From NCBI GenBank assembly GCA_014529385.2, contig CM043956.1:59283120-59343119 (forward strand): DNA of 60,000 nucleotides, read 5' to 3'. This stretch comes from Adiantum capillus-veneris. Taxonomy: Eukaryota > Streptophyta > Polypodiopsida > Polypodiales > Pteridaceae. The notes under the pieces were generated by a model, which ran no database searches, was not told the origin of the DNA, and saw only the letters and a list, made by a program, of their open reading frames with translations. This document shows positions 1-11,773 of the stretch, in pieces. Every line of letters starts with the position of its first letter. Positions within the stretch are counted from its first letter, which is position 1. The translations under genes and the position numbers were made by a program.

Positions 1-436
1 CACTCACACAATCTCATGTGTGGATCAAGAAAACTCTCTCTCTCTCTCTCTCCTTATCAAGCTTTAATGGAAAGCTCATCATCTACTCCAAGCTTGTGAG
101 AAGGGAGGCCTACACCAACAACTCTTGACTTTGTGATGCAAATCCAACCAAGAGCCAAGCTTCAAAGCATGCTCACCCCCTCTACCATGCTAACTACTAA
201 GCTATGCTAATCTATTATGAGTGATTATGTGAGGAGATGTACTTCTTTCTTGTAAGACTACTCCTTCTTCCACTCAATCTACTCTCATACCCCGCTAGCT
301 CTCACCATCTTAAAAGGTGTGTGAAGTCTTGGGTCTGAGACCGTGAGGGAATTGATGTTGTGTTTTAAAAGTGTTTGCTTAGTGCTTGAAGCTTCCATCC
401 CATTGCACTAGCTAGTTATTGAAGGAACACAAAGAA
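1..436 (+). repeat. Element A 5' LTR, middle part
   Basis: This stretch matches the A 3' LTR from about 36863 to 37288 almost base for base, including the CT-rich tract and the segment ending GGAACACAAAGAA. It is cut at 436 by copia-1, and the LTR resumes at 5957. The last five bases, AAGAA (432-436), are the left target-site duplication of copia-1. Confidence 0.88.
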
Positions 437-640
437 TGTTAAGTATGGAGCCTGATTTACCCTTGTAATTTTCTGTGGTAAAGGCGCACATTTGTAAGGC
501 CCCCATTATGAGGAGAAGCCATCGTGCGTGAAGGAAAATCACTCACAGGAAACCAAAATTTTCACGGACAAGAATCAGGGGCAACTTTAAAGGCCTCAGG
601 GGCGAAGGCCCCCGAGATTTTTTTTTTTGCCGGAATATTA

Positions 641-772
641 TGGCCGGACGGCGGCCGGAAAACAACCGGTCGGTTGGCCGGTGGCCGGTAGTCAATGGCC
701 GATGGCCGGTGGTCGGAAGTCAATGGCCGGTGGCTGGTGGCCGAATTCAATGGCCGGTGGCCGAATTCAAAA
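641..772 (+). repeat. GGCCGG-rich minisatellite in copia-1 5' LTR
   Basis: Degenerate tandem copies built on CAATGGCCGGTGG, with the phrase TCAATGGCCG recurring near 692, 719 and 747. The 3' LTR is much shorter here (about 5441-5487), so the array has changed length since insertion. Confidence 0.8.
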
Positions 773-893
773 GCGGACTTGTCTGCTCAAGGGCGGCCAC
801 ACATGGGTGGATTGGAGGGTCCGATTTGGACTTATTCGCACAAGGGCGGCTACACATGGCTGTCTCTCATAAGAGAGGGCAACCCTTTTGGCC

Positions 894-900
894 TATAAAA
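894..900 (+). promoter_or_regulatory. TATA box of copia-1 5' LTR
   Basis: TATAAAA within GGCCTATAAAAGGAGG, about 457 bp into the LTR. The same motif is conserved in the 3' LTR at 5612-5618. It would set the start of the retrotransposon transcript about 30 bp downstream. Confidence 0.7.
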
Positions 901-1207
901 GGAGGCCATTTCTACACACATTTCATAGTGTGAAGTTGATGCAACAAGGTGAGTGTGAGGTGGTGAGAGTGAAGCAAGGCGGGAGCTCCATTAAGGGTGT
1001 AATCCCTTTTTAAACTACTTCTTGTTTTGAAGTACTAAAGCCATTGAGTGGCTGCTTTCCCGTGGACGTAGCCCACATTGGGTGAACCACGTATATCGTG
1101 TGTACTCTCTCTCTCTCTACTCTATAATCTCGTGTATATAAATCTGTCTCTCTCCATTAAGTAATCTACTCAATTATCTATTTAGCTCCGTCTTATTTCC
1201 TAACAAC

Positions 1208-1220
1208 TGGTATCAGAGCA
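1208..1220 (+). other. Copia-1 primer binding site (initiator-Met tRNA)
   Basis: TGGTATCAGAGCA lies two bases after the 5' LTR end. It is complementary to the 3' end of plant initiator methionine tRNA, the usual primer for copia minus-strand synthesis. Confidence 0.93.
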
Positions 1221-1269
1221 AGGTTTGCTCGTAGCTAAATTATCTCAAGGAAAGGATTCCTTGAATTGA

Positions 1270-4200
1270 GTGGGAGTTATGGCGGAGGAAGGGAAGCTCA
1301 AGATTGAGAAGTTCAACGGCAAAAACTACCAACATTGGAAGATGCAGATTGAAGACTATCTCTACCAGAAGGACCTCTATTTGCCACTAGGCGGTCTTGC
1401 GAAGAAGCCCGCAACAATGGCAGATGAAGCATGGATTGTCCTTGATCGAAAGGCACTGGGAACAATCCAGTTAAGCTTGGCGTCAACGGTGGCCTTCAAT
1501 GTTTCGGAGATGAAGACCACGGAGGACTTGATGAAGTCACTTGACGACTTCTACGAGAAACCATCGGCATCCAATAAGGTATTTCTTATGAAGCGCTTGT
1601 TTAATCTAAAGATGGCAGAGAATGGTTCAGTTGCAGAACACCTAAATGACTTTAACACAAACATAAGTCAACTTCGATAAGTGAAAATCAGTTTCGATGA
1701 CGAAGTGCGAGCTCTCCTTATACTATCATCTCTACCGGATAGTTGGGACAGCCTTGTGATGGCTGTAAGTAATTCTATCTCTGGCACAAATACTCTTAAG
1801 TTTGATGATGTTGTGGGTGTTCTCCTAAGCGAGGAAATGCGAAGGAGAAGCACAGGAGAATCATCAAGTGCTGCACTATCAGTGGAAACAAGAGGAAGGC
1901 TTAAGGAGAGGTTCAAAAACCAAAAGGGTCGTGATCGCCCAAGGCGGAGCAAGTCACGCACAAAGTCAGTTCTTGAATGTTGGAACTGCGGCAAGAAGGG
2001 CCACGTCAAGAAGGATTGCTGGTCCAAGAAGAAGAAGGAGACAGAGTCTCAAGACAACAAGCCAACATCGGAGGCCAATGTGGCAGGTAAAGTAGAGCAA
2101 GATGCTCTAATTCTCTCATCAGACAATGTGTCTAATTCCTGGATAGTAGATTCCGGGGCTTCATTCCATGCGACACCACACAAGCAACATTTCCAAGACT
2201 ACACCAAAGGTAATTTTGGGTATGTATACTTGGGAGATGATGAAGCTTGTGAGATTGTCGGCAAAGGTACAGTTTCTGTCAAAACTGCTAACGGAAATGA
2301 ATGGAAGCTTAAAGATGTTAGGCATGTTCCTTCTCTTCGCAAAAATTTGATCTCTACAGGACAATTGGATGATGAAGGTCACAACATTGCATTCGGAAAC
2401 AAACGGTGGAAGATCTCAAAGGGATCTTTGGTGGTTGCCAAGGGTGAAAAAGTCGGTACACTTTACTTGTGTACTGTTAGCACGCAACCTTCAGCTTGTG
2501 CAGCAACTACAGAAGTTGACAGTGCGGTGTGGCACTACCGACTTGGGCATATGAGTGCCAAAGGAATGCAAATCCTTCAAACAAAGAAGCTTCTACCAGG
2601 TTTGAAAGAAGTGTACTTAGAGTTCTGTGAAGATTGTGTTTATGGTAAACAAAAGAGGGTAAAATTTCAAAAATCAGGAAATGAAAGAAAAAATAAAAAA
2701 CTTGAGTTGGTTCATTCTGATGTTTGGGGTCCTGCAAGTACACCATGACTTGGTGGCTCATTGTACTATGTAACATTCATAGACGATGCGACTAGAAAAA
2801 CATGGGTTTATGTCATGAAGAATAAATCCGATGTATTTTCCATGTTTCAAAGGTGGAAAGCCTTTGTGGAGAATGAAACAGGTACCAAGGTTAAATGCCT
2901 CAGATCCGACAATGGAGGCGAATATTGCAGCCAAGCTTTTGAAAGATTTTGTGCTAGCAATGGCATTCGGAGGCAAAGGACAACCCCAAGGACACCTCAA
3001 CAAAATGGGATTTCGGAAAGTATGAACAGGACAATCATGGAACAAGCACGAAGCATGCGGCTACATGCAGGCCTACCGCTTGAGCTTTGGGCGGAAGCTA
3101 TAAGTACGTCTGTGTACTTAATCAATCGGTCACCCTCAACGGCATTGGATGGGGGAGTTCCAGAAGAGGCATGGACAGGTAAACCGGTGAATTATGCATT
3201 TCTCAAAGTGTTTGGGTGTGAGGCTTTCATGCACATAGATAGAAGCCTAAGATCAAAGTTAGATGCAAAGTCCAAAAAGTGTTTCTTCATTGGCTATGGA
3301 GAATGAGACTTTGGGTATCGCCTATGGAATCCTGAAGATGGTAAAATCTTAAGGAGTAGGGATGTAATTTTTAATGAACAAAATATGTACAAAGATTACT
3401 TGGAAAGAAAACAAACAAAAGAAACAGGTGATGAGTACATGGAGCTTGAGGGCGGTGAAGACTCAAGGACTGCAAACGGTGACAATGTGCAACAACGTCA
3501 ACCAAATGAGGAGCCTCAACCTATTCCCCGAAGATCTACAAGAACAAGTAGACCTCCAGAAAGGTTTGTTCCTTCCTTCAACCATCTCTTGATCTCAGAT
3601 TCTGGAGAGCCGGAATCATATGAAGAAGCTATGCAACATGAATCCAAAGAAGAATGGACGAAGAGCATGCAAGTGGAGATGGACTCACTACATCGCAACC
3701 AAACATGGGAGTTGGTTGAGTTGCCTAAAGGTAAGCGGGCACTTCAAAACAAATGGGTGTACAAGCTAAAGGAAGAAGAAGGTGGGAAGAAAAGGTACAA
3801 GTCTAGGCTTGTGGTAAAAGGTTTTTCTCAAAAGAAAAGTATTGAATTCAATGAAATATTTTCTCCTGTTGTAAAAATGAACTCAATTAGGCTTGTCTTA
3901 AGCCTTGTGGCTGCTCATGATCTAAATCTCGAGCAAATGGATGTAAATACAGCATTCCCTCACGGTGACTTAGAGGAGGAAATCTACATGCTTCAACCAA
4001 AGGGGTATGAAGTAAAAGGTAAGGAGAAAATGGTTTGCAGATTAAAGAAGAGCTTGTATGGTTTAAAGCAAGCATAAAGACAATGGTACTTGAAGTTTGA
4101 TCGATGGATGTTGGATCATGGATTCACAAGATGCAACTCGGATCACTGCGTCTACACGGAGAATTTGGGAGATGGGAAATTCATCATCCTAATGTTGTAT

Positions 4201-5160
4201 GTTGATGACATGTTGATTGCAAGTGCTAACATGCAGGACATCAAAGACCTAAAAGAGGAGCTGTCCAAATCTTTTTCAATGAAAGATTTAGGTGCTGCAA
4301 AGAGGATACTTGGTATGAAAATATCAAGGGACAGGACGAAGAAGACAATAAAGCTATCTCAAGAAGATTACATCAAGAAGGTACTAGAAAGGTTTGCAAT
4401 GCAAAATGCAAAACCAGTTTCTACACCTTTGGCTGGTCATTTTAAACTAACGAAGGATATGTGTCCAAAGACACAAGAGGAGATAGCCTATATGTCTAAA
4501 GTTCCATATGCTGCAGCGGTAGGTTCTCTAATGTATGCTATGGTCTGGACAAGGCCAAACATTGCACATGCAGTGGGAGTTGTGAGTAGGTTCATGGACA
4601 ACCCAGGTAAAGAGCATTGGCAAGCTGTGAAGTGGATACTTAGGTATCTAAAAGGGACAACAACAAATGCTTTGTATTTTGGAGGAACTGATATTTTTCT
4701 AGAAGTGTATACTGATGCAGATATGGCAGGTGACAAAGATACTCGAAGGAGCACTACTGGCTATGTGTTCACGGGTGGAGGCACAACAGTAAGCTGGGCT
4801 TCAAAGCTGCAGAAAGTGGTTTCACTTTCTACCACGAAAGCAGAGTATGTAGCAATGACGGAGACAAGCAAAGAAATTCTGTGGCTTCACAGATTCTTAG
4901 AAGAGCTTGGATTCAAACAAGACAATTGTGTCTTGTACAGTGATAGCCAAAGCGCTATCCATCTTGCGAAGAACTCAACCTTTCATTCAAGGACAAAGCA
5001 CATTGAGGTGAGATATCACTTCATACACACTCATTTGGAAGAGGGACAACTAAAGCTAGGAAAGGTGCATACAAGTGAAAATCCTGCAGACATGTTTACA
5101 AAGGTGGTCAACAAGGAGAAGTTGAGCTTTTGCTCATCTTCAATCGGCATTCAAGGATAA
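1270..5160 (+). pseudogene. Copia-1 gag-pol polyprotein with four in-frame stops
   Basis: One reading frame of 1,296 codons encodes the Gag and Pol of a Ty1-copia element. In order: Gag; a CX2CX4HX4C zinc knuckle from about residue 237; protease with DSGAS at about 294; the GAG-pre-integrase motif (LGHMSAKG); integrase core (SDVWGP, FIDDATRK, SDNGGEY, QQNGISE); the RT catalytic YVDD at 4198-4209; and RNase H ending near 5160. The frame is broken by single-codon stops at 1678-1680 (TAA), 2746-2748 (TGA), 3304-3306 (TGA) and 4075-4077 (TAA), with no frameshift anywhere. The start used is the ATG at 1270; an in-frame ATG at 1279 fits the usual MAEE-type N terminus equally well. The element would need a helper to move. 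Confidence 0.93.
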
Positions 5161-5210
5161 GAAGCCAAAATGGAAAGCAGTCATAGGTTTGGTTTGGAGA
5201 TCAGTCTCCA

Positions 5211-5220
5211 AGTGGGAGAT
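5211..5220 (+). other. Copia-1 polypurine tract
   Basis: AGTGGGAGAT lies directly before the 3' LTR at 5221, in the position and composition expected for the plus-strand primer. Confidence 0.85.
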
Positions 5221-5486
5221 TGTTAAGTATGGAGCCTGATTTACCCTTGTAATTTTCTGTGGTAAAAGCGCACATTTGTAAGGCCCCCATTATGAGGAGA
5301 AGCCATCGTGCGTGAAGGAAAATCACTCACCGGAAACCAAAATTTTCACGGGCAAGAATCAGGGTTAACTTTAAAGGCCTCGGGGACGGAGGCCCCCGAG
5401 ACTTTTTTTTTGCCGGAATATTCTTTTTCGCCGGAATATTATGGCCGGCCGGCCGGCGGCCGGAAAGTGGTCGGAAAACAACCGGT

Positions 5487-5564
5487 CGGATTGGAAGGTC
5501 CGATTTGGACTTATTCGCACAAGGGCGGATTGGAAGGTCCGATTTGGACTTATTCGCACAAGGG
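5487..5564 (+). repeat. Perfect 39-bp tandem duplication in copia-1 3' LTR
   Basis: Two identical 39-bp units (5487-5525 and 5526-5564), each beginning CGGATTGGAAGG and ending CGCACAAGGG. The 5' LTR has one copy (about 800-845). The unit lies just upstream of the TATA box. Confidence 0.92.
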
Positions 5565-5818
5565 CGGCTACACATGGCTGTCTCTCATAAGAGAGGGCAG
5601 CCCTTTTGGCCTATAAAAGGAGGCCATTTCTACACACATTTCATAGTGTGAAGTTGATGCAACAAGGTGAGTGTGAGGTGGTGAGAGTGAAGCAAGGCGG
5701 GAGCTCCATTAAGGGTATAATCCCTTTGTAAACTACTTCTTGTTTTGAAGTACTAAAGCCATTGAGTGGCTGCTTTCCCGTGGACGTAGCCCACATTGGG
5801 TGAACCACGTATATCGTG

Positions 5819-5822
<4 letters not shown>

Positions 5823-5864
<42 letters not shown>
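5823..5864 (+). repeat. (CT)n microsatellite in copia-1 3' LTR
   Basis: About 21 CT repeats, against about 9 at the same place in the 5' LTR. Confidence 0.9.
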
Positions 5865-5867
<3 letters not shown>

Positions 5868-5951
5868 CTATAATCTCGTGTATATAAATCTGTCTCTCTC
5901 CATTAAGTAATCTACTCAATTATCTATTTAGCTACGTCTTATTTCCTAACA

Positions 5952-6239
5952 AAGAATTGTATTGTAAAATGTCTCCCTTGATGGGGGAACATATAATACA
6001 AAGCCTTTTGGAGGGGGGACCGGCTCCATGTAAATTCGGTCCTCAACTGTTGTCAATAGCTTAATTTCTCTCTGTTTTGACGTATTGTTTATGCCTATCC
6101 AACTAGGTGTTATGCTTTTTGTTGCTCTCTCCATCCAAGCACTCTTGCTATGCTCATTAGGAATCTATTCTAATGGAATGCTCACTATGTTCATGTTATT
6201 TTTTGCTACACACAATTTACTAGGCCATTAAATGTTACA
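5952..6239 (+). repeat. Element A 5' LTR, 3' end
   Basis: Continues the LTR interrupted at 436; 5952-5956 is the right target duplication of copia-1. It matches 37289-37573 of the A 3' LTR and ends in TGTTACA. A short inverted repeat, GGACCGG (6017-6023) and TCGGTCC (6036-6042), is shared with the other LTRs of the family. Confidence 0.9.
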
Positions 6240-6240
6240 T

Positions 6241-6253
6241 TGGTATTAAAGCA
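6241..6253 (+). other. Element A primer binding site
   Basis: TGGTATTAAAGCA begins one base after the LTR end. It differs from the canonical initiator-Met PBS at two positions, consistent with age; element B retains the canonical form. Confidence 0.8.
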
Positions 6254-6597
6254 CAAGGTTTCTCTTTTCTTGCTCAAGAAGGGATGTCCTCAAGCTAGCT
6301 ATAAATGTTTGGTAATATTAATTGCAATTGAGTAAGTAGAATAAGAAATATTCAGCCTTGCAGTGCGCATGCCTTCGTGCAGATATCAGGGCATCACCGT
6401 CGAGAGCTATGGTCTTAATAGTGGATCCCTACGGGGCTTGCCCGCGGCTTAACCACTATTGAGCTATTAGAAGCTTCATAAGAGCGGTGCTATTTTGGTG
6501 TTGAAAGACCCTCTCTTCTATTCCTTGCAATAAATGATATTTGAGCCACGGGTACAGTACTTGAGTGCTTTTCTAAAGGGGTAAAGAGGAGTAGCAA
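6254..6597 (+). other. Element A untranslated leader
   Basis: Non-coding sequence between PBS and gag. It parallels the leader of element B (18075-18475), including the stretches around the words for the TTGCTCAAGAAG and ACTATTGAGC segments. No promoter or ORF of note is seen. Confidence 0.6.
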
Positions 6598-8140
6598 ATA
6601 GACTGACAATAGTAAAGAGAGTGAAGTTAATGTTGATAGCTTGGATTTTGCTAATGAGTAGGCTACTAATGATGCCCCTATACTTGTTAACTACCTTGTT
6701 TCTAGGATTCAACAAGCCATGGGCAATCCATCCCTCCAAAATGAAGTGCAACAACAGCTATGTCTCACAGGACTCTCCAAACTCCCCACCATGACGAGAG
6801 AGTACCTAGTAAGCCTCCATGAGAGACTCCCAAAAGAGGCCTCTCTCCGATTCGGTAAGAAGAAGAGGATCCATAAGAAGGGCTTTAAAAATTTCTTCTT
6901 GATGACGCATTTCCTTCCCAAAGGAGAACTCAAGAGCCCCCACAAAAAGAACAAGAAAGAAGAGTCTCCTGCTACCTCGGCAAAGATGGCTCCACAAAGA
7001 CGGCGGGAAAAACACTCTCCATCACCTCCTAAACGAAGAAGACCATCGCACACCTCTCTACACCATAATTCAAAGAGGGATGATAAAAAAGAGAGAAGAA
7101 AAAGGCGAGAAAGAGGTCGCCCTCTTCTCCATCTTCTTCATCCTCTTCCTCTTATGAAGAAAGTGATGGTGCAAACAAAGAGGAACAAGGAAAGAAAAAG
7201 GCGAGAAAGAGGTCACTCTCTTCTCCATCTTCCTCAAATTATTCATCTTCTGAAGAAAGCAATGGTGCAACTTTTAACCCATCAAAAAGAAGAGGCCATA
7301 AGAAATCCTATGCCTCATGGAAGAGATCATCCAAGCTCAAGAAGCTCAAAGAGGGAGGAAAGAGAATCTCTTTCCTTACCTACAATGGCACTTTTGGTGC
7401 TACGGACAAAGTCTTGGCTTTCATCCAACAATTTGATGCGGTGTTTGGAGATGAGGGCTTCATGGCTCTAAGCTACACCATGTAGCTATGCATTTTCAAA
7501 AGTCCACCAGGAAATGCTGGTCTAGCCTATGGGCAAACGGTGAAGCTCCACAAACATGGAAAGATTTAAGAGCTTCCATTATGAAGCAATTTTTGGCCAC
7601 CGATGCCAAAGACAAAGTACTCACCGAATGGCGAAGCTTGAAGCTCTCTCCCTACAAATCCATTCACAAATATGTAGACAAGTTTTGGGACTTACATCTC
7701 AAAGCCACTGTCTTCAAAAATATGGATTTTGAAGAGCAAAAGAAAAAATTTTGTGCGGGTTTAATTGAAGAAATGGTGGAGTATGTTAACTCCCAAAGAC
7801 CACGCACCATATCTGCGATCATACACCATACTATGGTGGGTTCTCGAGTCAATTTCCAAATAGGGGCTAAGAGAAATCTTAAGCACACAAAAAACAAGGG
7901 TTCCAATGAGCCTAAGGGGAAGGACAATGCCCAAAGTCTCCTAAGTGAAATTCCAATAACAACAAAGATAAGGATCAGGGAGTTTACAAAGGCAAAAACA
8001 AACTCTCTCGTGAAGAGCTTGAGCATAATGGCAAGGACAATTTTTGCTTCAAATGTGGCGAGAGCAAGGGCATGTGTATCATGCTTGCCCCCAAAAGAAC
8101 ACCCGCCATGAGCCTCCTAGAGCTACCTTGGTCAAAATCC
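6598..8140 (+). pseudogene. Element A gag remnant
   Basis: Matches the first 450 or so codons of the element B polyprotein. The position of the B start codon reads ATA here, and stops occur within the first 25 codons. Recognisable parts are the QQAMGNP segment, the arginine/serine-rich basic stretch, the capsid-like region (FDAVFGDEG, MKQFLATDAKDK, EFCAGL-type segment) and a zinc knuckle near 8043-8090 that is shifted out of frame by one base. The open pieces 6719-7471 and 7488-8111 are in different frames. No functional Gag can be made. Confidence 0.85.
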
Positions 8141-8189
8141 AAGAAGAGGAAGCTCATCACAAAAGATCTCATCTATGCCATGCTTGGGG

Positions 8190-9520
8190 AAAGGTTTTAT
8201 TCTATTTGACCTTGGTTATACTCACAATTTCCTATCCACAGAGTTGGCCACCAAGCTAGACATCCAAGCCTGTCAGATGGGAGATGTCCTACCCGCAGAT
8301 GGTGCTTTCAAGGGGCAAGAAGCTTCAGTCAATTCTTAATTGGGAAATTGAGGCTCCATGTCCAAAGCTATGTGGACAACGAGGACTTCTTTATCTCTCC
8401 TCTCAAGCACGAGGATGTAATCCTAGGGGCACCATGGTTTGATCGCATGGCTGCCAATGTTAAATTCCATGAAAGGAAAATCTACTTTAGGTTCAGGGAA
8501 AAAGATATGTACGTAGACGCTAAGGAGATGGGTAACACCATACCCATTGTACATACACAAGCTTCTACATGATTTTTGTTAAAGATTCTCAAAATGAACC
8601 TACTGCTTTAGCAAAAGAAAATATAAACAATCACAAGGAATTAGAATTATCCAATTATCTCAAGGGATTTCAAGATGTTTTTGTTGACGACATCCCTTGT
8701 GAACTACCTCCTAAACGAGGCAATGATGACCATGCAATTGAACTTCTTCCAGGAAGTTCACCGCCTAATTAACCTCCTTATAGAGTTTCTCAAGATCAAC
8801 AAGAGGAGATTATGCGGCAAGTCCATGAGTTAGTTGACAAGGGCATGGTTAGGCCTAGCTCATCTCCATTTTGTTCACCGGTGTTATTAGTGCAAATGAA
8901 AAATGGCACATATCGTATGTGTGTCGACTATAGAGCACTAAATAGGATCACTATCAAGAATAGGTTTCCCGTTCCACGGGTAGAAGACCTATTTGATAAG
9001 CTACAAGGGTCGACCTACTTCAATAGGATTGACCTAAAAAGCGGCTACCATAAAATAAGAATAGTTGATCAAGACATTGTAAAGACCACATTTTGCACTA
9101 TGTTTGGTCTTTACAAATACAGTGTCATGCCTTTTGGCTTGACCAATGCACCAGCCACATTCAACTGCTTGATGGAGAAGCTATTCAGGCCTCGCCGAAC
9201 CTTTATTGGAGTGTTCTTTGATAATATTATCATCTACTCTAATTCACTAGACGAACACAAGCAACACCTCCAGGTAATATTTCAAGTCTTAAGAAAGAAT
9301 AAACTTTATGTTAATCGAAAGAAAAGTGAGTTTTTCCTACAAGAGATTCAATATTTAGGTTACATTTTCTCTCAAGATAGCATCCAAATGGATCCATCAA
9401 AGTTAGCGGTAATAAAAGAATGGCCTAATCCAAGGATTCTTCATGAACTAAGAATTCATGAACTAAGAATCGTTATAGGTATGTGTGCATACTATAGACT
9501 CTTCATAGAAAAGTTCTCAC
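8190..9520 (+). pseudogene. Element A protease and reverse transcriptase remnant, cut by copia-2
   Basis: Protease is visible around 8190-8560 (segments HAWGK, ISPLKHEDVILGAPWF) and RT from 8770 (YRMCVDYRALN, DLKSGYH, MPFGLTNAPATFN). The RT active site reads FFDN at about 9215-9226 where element B has FFDD, so a catalytic aspartate is lost. A 15-bp in-frame tandem duplication gives HELRIHELRI near 9440-9470. The frame breaks several times. The sequence stops at 9520, where copia-2 begins, and resumes at 12010. Confidence 0.88.
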
Positions 9521-9745
9521 TGTTGGAATTAGGGTTGCAGAGAAATGCACACAGCTTGGAGAAGGCGAAGGAAGCTCAAGGCACACAATAGAGAGTGTTT
9601 CTTAGTATGCAATGGAAAGATAGATAGCCCTAGAGTGATGGGCGTATATACAATGCACGGGGGAAAAAACCTCCTGAAGAGGGAAAAAATGCCCCAGCGG
9701 TCCTAGTGTGTTCACACACATCACTACCACATATATATGGTAACA
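9521..9745 (-). repeat. Copia-2 3' LTR
   Basis: A 225-bp LTR. In plus-strand reading it starts TGTTGGAATTAGGG and ends GGTAACA. It matches 11774-12009 apart from scattered substitutions and a short length difference near its CACATCACTACC end. Confidence 0.92.
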
Positions 9746-9820
9746 AATCCCCTCTGGAGTGATGCGGTGAACGAGAGCTGGCACATGAGTAAAGGGAAGT
9801 GCCATGCCCTGAGGACATGA

Positions 9821-11756
9821 TCAGTCCACAAAGGGGAGTAAGCCCAAAGCTTTGCGGAAAGCTTCAAGCTTCTCACGAGACAATGCCTTTGTGAAAAGAT
9901 CTGCAAGGTTGTCCTGTGTTGGCACATAAGCCAAGCTAATCTCTCCTTCTGAGAGCCTCTCCCTGACATAATGGTAATGCACCTCAATGTGCTTTGTGGG
10001 AGTGAAAAATTGGGTTCCTCGCAACTGCCAATGCGCTCTGACTGTCAGTGTAGATAGTGTTGGCAGTGTCCTGTCCAATACCCAAATCAGCCATAAGGCG
10101 TCTGAGCCATACACACTCAACCGTAGCTGTGAAGACTACCCTGTACTCAGCCTCACAACCCGAAGTGGCCACAGTAGGTTGCTTCTTGCTCAACCATGAT
10201 ATACATGAACTGCCAAGCATGAAACAAAAACCACTTGTGGACACTCGCATGTCAAAACAATCAGCCCAATCTGGGTCCGAAAAAGCATGTAAGTCTGGCG
10301 GTGATGATCCCCCCTTGGGATAAAACAAGCCAAGATGTAAAGTGCCACTAAGGTAGTGGAAAATCCTCTTAACAGCCTGCCAATGCTTAGACCCTGGGCT
10401 ATGCATAAATTTGCTGACCTGTGAGACTCCAAACTGAATATCTGGCCTTGTGTTGCATACATAAGTGAGGTAGCCAACAGCAGTTTGGTAAAGAGTGACA
10501 TCAACGGGATCGCCAACATCATGTAGACTCAAATTCAAACATGTTTCCATGGGAGTGGCAATAGGTTTGCAATCCTCAAGTCCAAACTTACATAGCAATG
10601 TCTCTATGTAACTTTTCTGACACAAGGCAATACCACCATCACACTGCAAGTAATGATGCAACAGCCCCAAATCTTTCATCTTCAAAGTAGCATTCAAATC
10701 AGCCTTAAATTCAGCAATATGTCCCTCATTTGGTCCAGTGATCAGCAAATCATCGACATAAAGAACCACAATGAGAAGTACATCACCCTCACACTTTACA
10801 TATAATGTGCTTTCTATTGGACTATTACGAAAGCCTCATTTAACCAAATGAGTGTCAGCTTTCTCATACCAAGCACGAGGAGATTGCTTCAACCCATACA
10901 AATCCTTCTTACATCTGCACACTTTGTCCTCTTGTCCTTTTATGACAAAACCGCGAGGCTGTGTTACATAAACTTCCTCAAATATATCACCATTCAAGAA
11001 AGCAGTAACAATGTCTGATTGATGTACATCCCAACCAAAATGAGTTGCCAATGCACATAGAAAACGCACAGTAGTCATACGACAAGTGGGAGCAAAATTC
11101 TATTCATAATCTATGCCTTTTTGCTGTGCATAACCCTTTGCAACAAGTCGAGCCTTATGGCGATCGATCTCACCATCTGGCTTGCGTTTCAACTTGGAAA
11201 CCCACTTCGTACCAATGGCCTTTTTGCCAGGAGGCAAATCACATAAAGTCCATGTGTCATTCTCTATAAGTACATCATATTCTGATTGCATGGCAGCCAT
11301 CCAATTTTATCAATTCTGTGTTTCATCAAAAGACAGAGGCTCCTCAACATCATGTAAGCTAGACACAGCCAAAGCATAACAATTTGATGCATAAGATGCA
11401 TGGCGAGAGCCTGAACGAGTACGACTAGACAGAGGTGCATGCAATTTACTGTCATGCAAACTGTGCACCAACCATTTTGGCATACCTCTAGCCTGCTCAT
11501 TTTCAACCCTTTCCTCATCAAGTACATCATGTACATCTGCATCAGTAATAGGCTGATCTGTAACATTTTCACAAACAGTAGAAGACTGTAACGCACCTCT
11601 TATGCAAAAAACAGCACTGACAGAAACTCTGCACAAAATGAAGAAATAGCCTTTGCAGTACTGCCTATAGTGGAAACAGAGGCCGAAATGAGCCCGAATC
11701 AGCTGGCAACTAAGCCCGAAATGGAGCAGCTGGTGACTAAGCCTGGGAGGACGCAA
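9821..11756 (-). pseudogene. Copia-2 reverse transcriptase / RNase H remnant
   Basis: Minus-strand copia Pol in broken frames: a linker (11756-11310) ending in the FDETQN segment; RT N-terminal part (11300-11100: WTLCDLPPGKKAIGTKW, KARLVAKGYAQ); middle part (11078-10836: DIVTAFLNGDIFEEVY, KKDLYGLKQSPRAWY); palm with YVDD (10769 downward); and RNase H (SDPDWADC, TDSQSALAVARNP), ending about 9821. Stops and frameshifts separate the blocks. Nothing upstream of the linker survives, so the protein could not be produced. Confidence 0.9.
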
Positions 11757-11760
11757 CCTG

Positions 11761-11771
11761 CGCTGATACCA
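11761..11771 (-). other. Copia-2 primer binding site
   Basis: On the minus strand TGGTATCAGCG follows the 5' LTR after two bases. It is close to the initiator-Met PBS, with divergence at its 3' end. Confidence 0.75.
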
Positions 11772-11773
11772 AT

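Larger units (their letters stand above)
437..1205 (+). repeat. Copia-1 5' LTR
   Basis: A 769-bp LTR starting TGTTAAGTATGG and ending TTTCCTAACA. It carries a TATA box at 894-900, a GC-rich degenerate minisatellite at 641-772 and a short CT run near 1101-1119. It is 38 bp longer than the 3' LTR, mainly because of the minisatellite. Confidence 0.95.
437..5951 (+). mobile_element. Copia-1: complete Ty1-copia retrotransposon inserted in the A LTR
   Basis: A 5,515-bp element bounded by TG...CA LTRs (437-1205 and 5221-5951) and a perfect 5-bp target duplication AAGAA (432-436 and 5952-5956). A PBS for initiator-Met tRNA follows the 5' LTR and a purine-rich PPT precedes the 3' LTR. Internal domain order is gag, protease, integrase, RT, RNase H, which is diagnostic of copia. 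Domain wording resembles the Tnt1/Tork group, but the lineage is an inference. All structural parts are present. The coding frame carries four stop codons. Confidence 0.95.
5221..5951 (+). repeat. Copia-1 3' LTR
   Basis: A 731-bp LTR with the same TG start and CA end as the 5' copy. Compared with it, the GGCCGG minisatellite is contracted, a 39-bp unit is duplicated (5487-5564) and the CT run is expanded (5823-5864). Point differences are few. The TATA box is at 5612-5618. Confidence 0.95.

Noticed and set aside
1208-1220. Possible tRNA gene fragments at each TGGTATCAGAGC site
   Set aside because: Each lies directly after an LTR and is a primer binding site, not a tRNA gene.
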